A stretch of DNA of 28,413 bases from positions 1-28,413 of the forward strand of contig NZ_DJDT01000321.1 in NCBI RefSeq assembly GCF_002432345.1, in the 5' to 3' direction. This stretch comes from Pedobacter sp. UBA5917. GTDB taxonomy: Bacteria; Bacteroidota; Bacteroidia; Sphingobacteriales; Sphingobacteriaceae. The notes beneath the pieces were generated by a model, which saw nothing but the letters and a program-made list of their open reading frames with translations, had not been told where the DNA came from and did not search any database. This document shows positions 7,058-15,194 of this stretch, piece after piece. The position numbers were made by a program, and so were the translations under genes. Within the stretch, counting starts at the first letter, position 1. Every line of letters starts with the position of its first letter.

Positions 7058-10000
7058 ATGAAGACAAAACCGGGAAAGATCAATCGCAATGAATTATGCT
7101 ATTGTAATAGCGGAAAAAAATATAAAAAATGCTGTATTAATAAAGAAAATAATTACCTGAATTATGCCACAAGTGATTTTACACCAGCCTTTTTGGGGAC
7201 GGAAGGCAAGATGCTCACCTGGGTTCGGAAATATGATTTAAAAGCGCTTTTAGCCACTTTATCAGTCATACAACTTCAAGAACTCAATCATGGAAAAGAC
7301 ATTCGGGTTCAGCATATCATAACAGAGGCTATCAGGGCTAACGTGGTTCTGGAAGATACTGTTAACTACTCACAGCTTCGTGCCGAACTGCTAAAAACTG
7401 AAAAGCATATATATGAAGATCCGCCTGAAGATTTTTTTACCGATAATATCCTTTTTGCTAATGGTAATAATGTAGTTTATCCAGGTAATTTTGTTCAAGC
7501 GCAGCAGATTGTTCAGGCTCAGTTGGATGCCCTCAACATTTTAAGGCCCAAATATGTAAATGAAATCCATCCAATTTTTGAAGGAGTTTTTTTTATGTTG
7601 TATCTGCATGATTCCATTGCCCAAGCAATGGGGCATGAGCGCAAGATGTTTAGCGAAAGCCCTGATGATAAGCTATATGTGCCGTCCCCAAATGATCTCA
7701 AGAACCTTTCATCATTGTTTATCTATTCCAGAGCGGATCTGGAAGAAATCTGCAGGAAACTAGCTTTGAGGGAAGGTACCTTTGAACAGTTTGTTTTTGG
7801 TGGTCAGTTTGAGAAATTGCAATTCGAAAATCCGGATGAACATCCACTGTTCCACACCCCTTTTGTTATTGTTGGAGGAGAATATATTCTTGCTATGCCT
7901 TCTGCTCAGCTTGCGGCAATAAACTATTTCATTGTTCGTAAGCTTACTAATGCGGGGCTTTTGAAAGAGTTTACACAGGTTTATGCAAAACAATCAAGAG
8001 TTGAATCAGATTCATTGGCTCAACGAATGAGATGGATAAAACTATCTAATGTTGGTAACATTGAGGAGTTTGAAGGGGACGGCACCGTGCTGGCAATGTC
8101 TCTTCATCAGGTTGATGTCGATAAAGTTTCATTGGTCATTAATTTTGTTTTTCCTCCTGATAGTATTATTGACCGTGCAAAAGATCAAGTGAAATCTAAC
8201 GAGGAATATTGGAAGAAAATTAACCTGATCGGTGAAGGCTTTAAAAAGGATAATCCTGATTTCAGGATTTTGTTGGTGGCGATATCTAATAGGAGCAATA
8301 TCTTTGGCAGCAGGGTAATGGCAATGCCTAGGGAAAATGTTTTTGATCTTGTGATCGGCATGAGCATGAATGAATTCCGGGTTATGCCCATCAGGTGGAA
8401 TTTTGATGCACTTTCCTTGTGGAAGTATACACGAGATAGAGAAGCCAGCGAAAGCGCCATTGAATTTGGACCCTACAATACTCATTTGGGAATTTACAAA
8501 TTTTACGAAGACAATTTTCATAGTTTTTTTCATCCTAATCATTCGCCCTATGACTTTGCAACCATTGGATTTGAGGTTGAAGGCGCTGTTAACAGAGCTG
8601 CCAAAATTAAACTTGATAAAATCGGAATTGAGTACCCTGCTGAAAATGGTCTTTTAACATTAAGTTCAGTAAAAAAGGAAGAACATTTGCCCATCTATAT
8701 TTCTGAAGAATACCGCCGAGGAAAGATAAGACAATGTCTACTTGGTTATTCGTGCCCAATTTGGGTGCAGAGCAATTCATTAGGACATCCGACAGCTGAA
8801 GTATATGTAAATGCCATTCTATTCTGGTTGCATGCATCAAAGTCTGTATTAGATGGTTTTTTTGCTCACTTTGGCGATCTTCCAATTGTCATAACACTAG
8901 TAATTGATGAATCGCTATATGATAAAAACAATTGGGAAATTGTAGATGCTGGTAAGAGCATTATGTTAGATTATACAATTAGGGCAAAGGCAAGGACAAT
9001 AGAATTGAATATACCCATCAATATAATCAGCTATTTTGCCCAAGCGGATAACGACGGAGAATTTCTTTTGATGGCAAATATCATTGATCGTTTGGGACTT
9101 CTTGGTGAAGCGATTGGCCTTAAAAATCAGAAAGTACAAAGCGAAATTGCCGACTCGCTCCAAAAAGTTATTTCTCCAGGGCTAAGGAAAATGATTTTGA
9201 TAAAGGAAGTGGACTTTAATGATCCAGTGATCGCTGATATTGATGTTTCCAGTCCTAAATATATTTCGAACGCGGATATATCGAATGTACTGCAAAGTCA
9301 GATTCAGTTGCTTGGCTTTGCAAAGCCAATTCCTAATATCATCACTGGCAACAAGGAAAAAGGAGATGTTCTTAATAACCTTGTTGCGCTACATTTTAAA
9401 ACAGTGATTGAAATGATAGCTGAGTACGAAGCTATATCCTTATTGTTGTTCCTGATGAGTCGTCATGAAGATCTGTTGCAAGCAAGAGAGATGCGTAAGA
9501 TATCTCTTCCAACTCTTGATGCCTGTTATGGTGAATACTATGATGTATTTGCGGAATATGGAAAAATCGAATCCGATACCGTATCGACATCATTGGCAAC
9601 AAGAACACTTATTGAATTCGTAGCATGTGAAATGCCTTCGGGAAATAAACGAGCTAGCCACGAATCAGTTGATATCATGCTCGCTCACATTATCGAACTC
9701 ATTAATTATGGAGCGCTATCAGATTCAATTAAATACGAAATTGAGAATCCAAAGATGGGGTTACTTCCATCGGGTAGGCTTGGTATCGATTATGGTAAAG
9801 CAGACAGATGGTTATATGCTTTCAGGGACGACTTGTATCTAGAAGAATTCAATAAATATAAAATGGAGTTCAAAGGACATTTTAGGAGAAATAAGAAAAC
9901 GAAGAAATCGCAAAAAGGAGATAGCATTTATTATGATCGGGTGGATGAAATTTTTGAAAAGGAATGGGGTATTACAGTATGGAATCTAATTGGAATGTGT

Positions 10001-10855
10001 TCTTTTTTATGCTGGCAGCTATTTGAACGTAAAGTTTCGGTAGCTATGCTAAGTGAAGATGAACTCAGGACTGCATTCTCAGCCAAATCTGAAGCCCCAG
10101 GTAGAGAGGTGGAAGCATTTTTCAATCTGTTAACCTTTGCTGAACGCAAAGGCGTGCTTAATCTTGAAAAAAATAAAGTTCACGAAGCTTTTCCTTGGCG
10201 ATTTAACAGGCCGATTTCGTATATGTTAAAGCCGTTGATACCTGTAACTATTGAGGGAAAACGGAATTTTATCATAAGTGCCCGTCACATTTTTACGGCA
10301 GGAGAAAATATATTAGCTAGATTTCTGGAGGGAACACTTAAAGTTGACAATTCGTTAAAAGGAATTCAACGCTTGCTAGCCGAACGAAATGATATTAAAG
10401 GTAAGGAATTCAGGGATTCAATATGCAGTTGGTTGAAAACCAATACGCACTTCGAAGTGCTCGATTTTGAGGTGAAAATTAAACGGAAGGGTTTTTTTAA
10501 TGCAACGGAGGATAAAGGTGATGTAGATATTTTATGCATTAATAAATCGAAAAAGATTATTTATTCAATAGAATGCAAGAACACTTCACAAGCTAAGACA
10601 ACCTATGATATCTACACTGAAATTAGGAACTATATTGGTGTCGCCGATAAGAAAGGGATGATAGACAAGCATGTAAAACGGCATGTATGGCTGACTGAAA
10701 ATCTTGAAGAGGTAAAGAAAAAACTTGATCTTGAGGGAAAATTTAAGATTCACTCCATGGTTTTGACTAAACATATTATCCCTACAAGTTACCTTCATAA
10801 GGTAGAAATACCCGTATACTCATATTCAGATATGCTTCAGAAAAAGATTTTTTAA
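7058..10855 (+). CDS. SEC-C motif protein with C-terminal PD-(D/E)XK nuclease domain
   Basis: A 1265-residue protein. The N-terminus is a zinc-binding SEC-C motif of the form CxCx8CC, with C14, C16, C25 and C26. The far C-terminus (about 1120-1230) has the core of a PD-(D/E)XK nuclease: GDVDILC gives D1155/D1157, and YSIECKN gives E1172 and K1174, with a strand-turn-strand between them as in Mrr/NERD-type endonucleases. The roughly 1100 residues between are mostly helical and unrecognised; I see no Walker A or methyltransferase motif. No signal peptide or membrane segment is seen. SEC-C motifs occur in SecA and in many uncharacterised proteins, so this one probably mediates binding. A defence nuclease with a large sensor body is the best inference, from domain layout and neighbours. 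Base composition is more A/T-rich than tdh. Confidence 0.75.
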   Translation: MKTKPGKINRNELCYCNSGKKYKKCCINKENNYLNYATSDFTPAFLGTEGKMLTWVRKYDLKALLATLSVIQLQELNHGKDIRVQHIITEAIRANVVLEDTVNYSQLRAELLKTEKHIYEDPPEDFFTDNILFANGNNVVYPGNFVQAQQIVQAQLDALNILRPKYVNEIHPIFEGVFFMLYLHDSIAQAMGHERKMFSESPDDKLYVPSPNDLKNLSSLFIYSRADLEEICRKLALREGTFEQFVFGGQFEKLQFENPDEHPLFHTPFVIVGGEYILAMPSAQLAAINYFIVRKLTNAGLLKEFTQVYAKQSRVESDSLAQRMRWIKLSNVGNIEEFEGDGTVLAMSLHQVDVDKVSLVINFVFPPDSIIDRAKDQVKSNEEYWKKINLIGEGFKKDNPDFRILLVAISNRSNIFGSRVMAMPRENVFDLVIGMSMNEFRVMPIRWNFDALSLWKYTRDREASESAIEFGPYNTHLGIYKFYEDNFHSFFHPNHSPYDFATIGFEVEGAVNRAAKIKLDKIGIEYPAENGLLTLSSVKKEEHLPIYISEEYRRGKIRQCLLGYSCPIWVQSNSLGHPTAEVYVNAILFWLHASKSVLDGFFAHFGDLPIVITLVIDESLYDKNNWEIVDAGKSIMLDYTIRAKARTIELNIPINIISYFAQADNDGEFLLMANIIDRLGLLGEAIGLKNQKVQSEIADSLQKVISPGLRKMILIKEVDFNDPVIADIDVSSPKYISNADISNVLQSQIQLLGFAKPIPNIITGNKEKGDVLNNLVALHFKTVIEMIAEYEAISLLLFLMSRHEDLLQAREMRKISLPTLDACYGEYYDVFAEYGKIESDTVSTSLATRTLIEFVACEMPSGNKRASHESVDIMLAHIIELINYGALSDSIKYEIENPKMGLLPSGRLGIDYGKADRWLYAFRDDLYLEEFNKYKMEFKGHFRRNKKTKKSQKGDSIYYDRVDEIFEKEWGITVWNLIGMCSFLCWQLFERKVSVAMLSEDELRTAFSAKSEAPGREVEAFFNLLTFAERKGVLNLEKNKVHEAFPWRFNRPISYMLKPLIPVTIEGKRNFIISARHIFTAGENILARFLEGTLKVDNSLKGIQRLLAERNDIKGKEFRDSICSWLKTNTHFEVLDFEVKIKRKGFFNATEDKGDVDILCINKSKKIIYSIECKNTSQAKTTYDIYTEIRNYIGVADKKGMIDKHVKRHVWLTENLEEVKKKLDLEGKFKIHSMVLTKHIIPTSYLHKVEIPVYSYSDMLQKKIF

Positions 10856-11158
10856 CGAACGCTTTTGTTAATTTTCTTTTAAAAAAAAGCATAGGTTGTT
10901 TAGAAGATGATTCATTCTGAGACTAATGGCTTAAATTCAATAGTTATAAATATTCCCGATTAATGAAGATCATGGACGAACTGCTCCAGGAGCCCTGGAG
11001 ATTATAAGAAAATGGTTAGCACAACGATGGATTCTCGAACATTCCTGTGAAGTGAAAAAACAAAGCTCAGGCTTATCCTTGAAGCCCTTGAAAGGTGAAT
11101 CAAATTATTAAATCCATAAAAAAAACTTGTCCAGATTAAACAAAAAAGAAGTAATTGA
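10856..11158. other. 303-base gap with a possible coding remnant
   Basis: No start-to-stop gene of useful size is present. An open frame without a usable start, about 10949-11111 (+), has protein-like composition, including TAPGALEIIRKWLAQRW. It ends 48 bases before the next gene. It may be the eroded end of a lost gene. A 6-bp GCTTTT/AAAAGC inverted repeat follows the nuclease stop but lacks terminator character. Confidence 0.3.
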
Positions 11159-12850
11159 ATGAATGAAGCCATCCCAGTTTTAAACTATAGCATCTTTTAT
11201 CCCGGGTATCCTATGCCTGGTGATCCACTCAAACTTATCGAGACCTTCGACCTTGAACAGGTGATATTAACGATGGTAGCCTTGCGAAATTCGCTCGAAC
11301 GGAATCGTTATGATTTTAAAAATGACATCCTTGTCCAATCAATTCTAGTTAAGCTTCCCAATACAAAAGCTGAGAGGGTTATGCAGTTTTTATCTGGAAA
11401 AAAGCCATTTGCTCTGGTGCATTCTGTAGTCATTTCAAAAATATTGGTGGACCTTTTTAAAAACCTAAAAAACAACCAGCCTAAAGAAGATATTACAGAA
11501 GGGGAATATGAACAAAGGTTGTTGGATCTCATTTTGATTTATAATGAACACCACTATAATCATGTGGTGCTGGAAGGGAAGCCACATACCCATGAATTGG
11601 TGTGGTCGCTGATGATGATGCAGGACTTGAGTGGTTTCGATGAGGTGGATTATGCCAGGACGGGAACAATCAAGCATATGGTTTTTATCCGCTTCTTACA
11701 GGAAAGCCTTGGCGAAAAATACCCGCTTTTAGAGAAGAGTTTAAAAGAAACCACTGGTCTTGACAGCATCTATCAGTTCATGAGCATATTCCTGCATCTT
11801 TTTGTTCACTTGGCCAAAAGGGAACAGCCTGTTCTTTTACTCCCCCAGATTGCCAGGGAAGATCCGAACTATGTCTTTCTCGACCCGCTGGGCCTAATTA
11901 TTGATGCGAAAATTGCCGCTAACGAGCATTTTGATATTGGAACCTTGTTTACAAGGCCGTTTTTTAGGACCTCGACTGGGCAGATATACGTTTTAGACCA
12001 TAATAATTTCTCTCTATTGGTGGAGCGTTCGTTTATTTATCTTTTGCATAACAAGAGTAATATTAAAGAGCTTTTGTCTGTCAAAAACTTTAATGGTCTG
12101 TTGTCCCATTTTGGGTTTAAATATTATGAAAAATTCCTGATCGATCGGGTACTGAAATCTCTAGTCAGAACAGGAGTAAGGCTTATTCCATCCGATGATA
12201 AATTGCTGTCGGATTTCACTCTCATTGTAAATGAGACCGATGTTTTTATTATGGAGGTTAAATCAGTAGCGATTAACTATAGGGTTTTTGATGAGCAAAA
12301 CCCGAGTGAATTCCGGAAATACATTGATGAACAGTTCCGGGAGAAAAAGGGACTGCCGCAGTTGGTCAGGAATATTGAATATCTGATAAATGACCAAAAT
12401 AACTTACTGCATTTTAAGAAAGCTCCTTCAAAACTCAATGTTTACCCGATTATCGTTTTCAGTGAGCCACAGATGGCAACTTTTGGAGTAGCGGATTATG
12501 TTGGAGAAAAAGCAAAAGCGGAACTGGCAATATTCTCAAAAAAATTCAAGAAAATTCAACCACTGACTATGATCCATAGTGATTTCTTCGTTGAAAACAT
12601 TGAGCTGATGTCCCGGGACCGAGGCTTTCTGAAGAAATTAATAGAAAGTTATCATAAACATATCGCTAGCAAAAAGGAAGGATACCGTAAATTCAGCTCC
12701 CCACAGAACTATGTAAAATCAATGGTAGGATTCGATAAATATGTTATTGGTAAAAGCGGGGCATATCGCATGGATCAAAAACGAATATTTGCGCATCTTT
12801 CAGAAATGTTTAGACTAAAGGATAAGGTAGAATATAATATTTCTGATTAA
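11159..12850 (+). CDS. Large hypothetical protein with PD-(D/E)XK-like nuclease core
   Basis: A 563-residue soluble protein. The N-terminal ~300 residues are mainly helical and unrecognised. Around residues 350-370 the protein has LSDFTLI (D352) then FIMEVKS (E366, K368), the D-x13-ExK arrangement of a PD-(D/E)XK nuclease on two adjacent beta strands. Later segments (VYPIIVFSE, about 427-435) fit the following strand of that fold. Near the N-terminus, FDLEQVILTM followed by DILVQSILV resembles YDLKALLATL followed by DIRVQHIIT in the preceding 1265-residue protein, so the two may be distantly related. The gene lies 303 bases downstream in the same direction. No partner enzyme such as a methyltransferase is adjacent. 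A role in DNA cleavage is inferred, with moderate confidence. Confidence 0.6.
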   Translation: MNEAIPVLNYSIFYPGYPMPGDPLKLIETFDLEQVILTMVALRNSLERNRYDFKNDILVQSILVKLPNTKAERVMQFLSGKKPFALVHSVVISKILVDLFKNLKNNQPKEDITEGEYEQRLLDLILIYNEHHYNHVVLEGKPHTHELVWSLMMMQDLSGFDEVDYARTGTIKHMVFIRFLQESLGEKYPLLEKSLKETTGLDSIYQFMSIFLHLFVHLAKREQPVLLLPQIAREDPNYVFLDPLGLIIDAKIAANEHFDIGTLFTRPFFRTSTGQIYVLDHNNFSLLVERSFIYLLHNKSNIKELLSVKNFNGLLSHFGFKYYEKFLIDRVLKSLVRTGVRLIPSDDKLLSDFTLIVNETDVFIMEVKSVAINYRVFDEQNPSEFRKYIDEQFREKKGLPQLVRNIEYLINDQNNLLHFKKAPSKLNVYPIIVFSEPQMATFGVADYVGEKAKAELAIFSKKFKKIQPLTMIHSDFFVENIELMSRDRGFLKKLIESYHKHIASKKEGYRKFSSPQNYVKSMVGFDKYVIGKSGAYRMDQKRIFAHLSEMFRLKDKVEYNISD

Positions 12851-13035
12851 CTTTAAGATAGCAGGCCTGCTGCAGATGTCGAGGCTACAAGGGGCAAATA
12901 GCGAGATGGAAATGAGCAACAGTTGAAGAGTGCTCCAGGATCTATGGGTATATTAGTTCAGGCCGATTAAGCATCAGATTTGTGTAACTCTTATTTCAAC
13001 AGTAATAATCGTTAATAATTTTAATTCTAAGCACA

Positions 13036-13263
13036 ATGATTAAAATTCATCCAGAACGAAGAAATATCACTCCTGAAAAAGCAGTAAGGATACTCAAACG
13101 ATATGGTCGAAAAGTAAGTCTTAAGGAAGCCAGGTTAATGTTGGACTTTATGTACAATTTTGCGATACTATCCTTAAACCAGGTGATCAACGACGAGAGA
13201 ATGAAGGAATTATGGCAAAAAGAATCTCCATCAGGTAAGGATCAAGGAGCTGAAAAACCATAA
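13036..13263 (+). CDS. Small helical protein typical of Bacteroidota accessory regions
   Basis: A 75-residue protein. The pattern TPEKAVRILKRYGRKVSLKE followed by EARLMLDFMYNFAILSLNQ resembles small Bacteroidota proteins (consensus TPExAxxILxxxGxxVTxEEAxxILDFLYxxA) that I recall from mobile or accessory loci, often beside nuclease genes. It is predicted to be two or three helices with a basic front and a charged tail. No enzymatic motif is visible. Its function is not known to me; DNA or protein binding is possible. It sits 186 bases after the preceding gene and 76 bases before the stump at 13340, and all these genes point the same way. Confidence 0.65.
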   Translation: MIKIHPERRNITPEKAVRILKRYGRKVSLKEARLMLDFMYNFAILSLNQVINDERMKELWQKESPSGKDQGAEKP

Positions 13264-13339
13264 AGCTTTTGCTTCCTGTTTAAAGGATAAAACATTTTAT
13301 TATAAAACGGAAAAAATCTGAAACATCAGCCGGAAAGTT

Positions 13340-13420
13340 ATGGCTAAAAAAAACGAAATATATTGGGAAGAATATGAAGCCATCACCAAATACATTTATG
13401 AGGCTCTTTGCACATCATAA
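13340..13420 (+). pseudogene. Truncated restriction endonuclease-like gene (26-codon stump)
   Basis: ATG 13340 to TAA 13418-13420 encodes 26 residues, beginning MAKKNEIYWEEYEAITKYIY and ending EALCTS. From memory of the family, this matches the opening of Bacteroidota endonuclease-like proteins that begin with a near-identical stretch and continue EALG...GVK toward an ExK nuclease core. Here the frame stops right where that core should begin, and the following sequence does not continue it. I read it as the remnant of a nuclease gene replaced or deleted by recombination. It could instead be a genuine microprotein. Confidence 0.5.
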
Positions 13421-13476
13421 TTCAATAGATCTATTAAATCTGATTGCGGAATAATTTATCGCTGAAAGAAATAGAT

Positions 13477-14784
13477 ATGGCAAAAACTAAAAAAGAAGTG
13501 CGGCAACGTTATGACGAAATCATGGCTGCAAAAACCATAAAGCCACAGCGACGCGGTTTTGAACTGGAAAAGCTCATTTATGAAGTGCTAGAAATAGAGA
13601 ATCTGGATCCCAAATCAAGTTATAAACCAAAAGGGGAACAGGTTGATGGGTCTTTTTTCTGGATGGGACAAACATTTCTTTTTGAAGCGAAGTGGGAGAA
13701 AGATCCAGTACCTGCTTCAACAATTTTCGGATTTAGAGGAAAGGTCGAGGGGAAATTTCATACCTCCAGTGGAATTTTTATCGCAATGAATGGGTTTAGC
13801 AAGGATGCTGAAGAGACATTATTAAAGGGTAAGACATCGAATATATTGCTGTTTGATGGTATTGATATGGGATTTATTCTTTCTGAAAAAGTTACTTTCC
13901 TGGATGTTTTACGCTACAAACTTAGAGAAGCGGGAGACACCGGTACCCTGTACGCTAAGTACAGTAACGTTATTGATCTCAAGTATGTCAAAACTGATAA
14001 AATAATAAAAGCAGATTACATCGACTCTATCCACAACTTATTAAATAATAAGAATGATGCATTTTACGAGATAATTGTGTTTGTTGAAGGACCGCATGAT
14101 GTTGATTTGGCAAATAATATAATTAAATTCAGCTTGAACGGTTTTTCGCTAACATACCGGATTGTGGTTCTTGAAGGAGGTAATAATATCACCCAAATAC
14201 CATCAATAATCAATACTTATCAAGACCGCTTTCCTTTGAAAGGAATTGTCATATTTCTTGATGATGACCTTGAAACACATAAGGTAAGGTCTCAGATTAC
14301 AACCATATCTGAGCAGCTATCAAAAGCAGCAGTTTCCGTTAATAATCTATTCTTGTTTCTTAGCGAAGAGGATAAATTGATCTACTCTAAAAGAAGACGA
14401 AGAACTGGAAAGACTAGTGGGGAACGGATTGATGCGCAGTTAAATGCTTTTTTTAACCAGATCACTGAGGAATATTACGACCCAGAGGAGTTGATGCTAG
14501 ATGATACATTATCAGCCATAATCAAAGAATTTAACTGGGATAAAAAGGAAAAATGTATTTATTATGATGATGACCTTTATGGTATGCCCTCTAAACTTAA
14601 AAATATTGACGACTTAGTAGATTATCTTAACGATCAGATGGTCAATGGGCGTTTAGCAGAACTGCCATCTGAATGGATCAAAGAGATGGACTCTTTAGAT
14701 TATACCTGGGAGATAAGAGAATACTTATCGAATAATTATAGCGGGAAGATTAGAAGCATCGGGTGGAATGCTGACGAATTGTAA
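13477..14784 (+). CDS. Mrr-like endonuclease fused to a TOPRIM domain
   Basis: A 435-residue protein starting at ATG 13477 (MAKTKKEVRQRYDEIM); a TTG 33 bases upstream is less likely. Residues about 27-140 form a restriction-endonuclease-like domain: RRGFELEKLIYEVL is the first helix, D57 (QVDG), E70 and K72 (LFEAKWEKD) are the catalytic-type residues, and the segment TSSGIFIAMNGFS is the usual later strand. Residues about 195-300 look like a TOPRIM domain: VEGPHD gives E204, and VIFLDDD gives D262-x-D264, the Glu plus DxD set that binds Mg2+. The last ~130 residues are acidic and unrecognised. The layout suggests a DNA- or RNA-cleaving defence effector with two metal sites. OLD-family nucleases also use TOPRIM, but no ABC ATPase part is present here. 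Confidence 0.72.
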   Translation: MAKTKKEVRQRYDEIMAAKTIKPQRRGFELEKLIYEVLEIENLDPKSSYKPKGEQVDGSFFWMGQTFLFEAKWEKDPVPASTIFGFRGKVEGKFHTSSGIFIAMNGFSKDAEETLLKGKTSNILLFDGIDMGFILSEKVTFLDVLRYKLREAGDTGTLYAKYSNVIDLKYVKTDKIIKADYIDSIHNLLNNKNDAFYEIIVFVEGPHDVDLANNIIKFSLNGFSLTYRIVVLEGGNNITQIPSIINTYQDRFPLKGIVIFLDDDLETHKVRSQITTISEQLSKAAVSVNNLFLFLSEEDKLIYSKRRRRTGKTSGERIDAQLNAFFNQITEEYYDPEELMLDDTLSAIIKEFNWDKKEKCIYYDDDLYGMPSKLKNIDDLVDYLNDQMVNGRLAELPSEWIKEMDSLDYTWEIREYLSNNYSGKIRSIGWNADEL

Positions 14785-15194
14785 AAAAAATACAATTATC
14801 AACCAGGGACATAGATTTCAACGAAATTGGTTCTTCGGCATCTTTGTTGGTTAATAATTTTGTTTATAGGTAAAAAAGAAGTTTTAAATGACCTCCAAGG
14901 GCTATTCGGGGTTAATAAGTGATTTTTTTGGGGTTAAAATAAATGGCTGTGTAATCTGGCGATCACTGAATAGCTGCATTCAGCGTATCGTTTTCGAAGC
15001 CTTTTATTGCATGCATTCAAGTATACTTAAAAAACTAAGAACCACCAAAACTGGGGAAGGATCAGCGTTTCCTAAATTCCCAACTTTATACTATTCCAAA
15101 ATGAATTGCATGTTAGGGCGGGACAAGTTTGCATGTTCAAATGTTTCTATCTTAAGAATATTAGTGGTTATTTTGGTTATATTTGAGATGCTCA
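14785..15194. other. 410-base gene-poor gap
   Basis: A TAATTTTG sequence matching the Bacteroidota -7 box lies at 14855-14862 (+), about 25 bases before ATG 14888. The open frame from that ATG (104 codons to 15202) has unconvincing composition and runs into the next gene, so I do not call it. The gap may be a long leader for the KAP gene or may hold decayed sequence. Confidence 0.35.
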
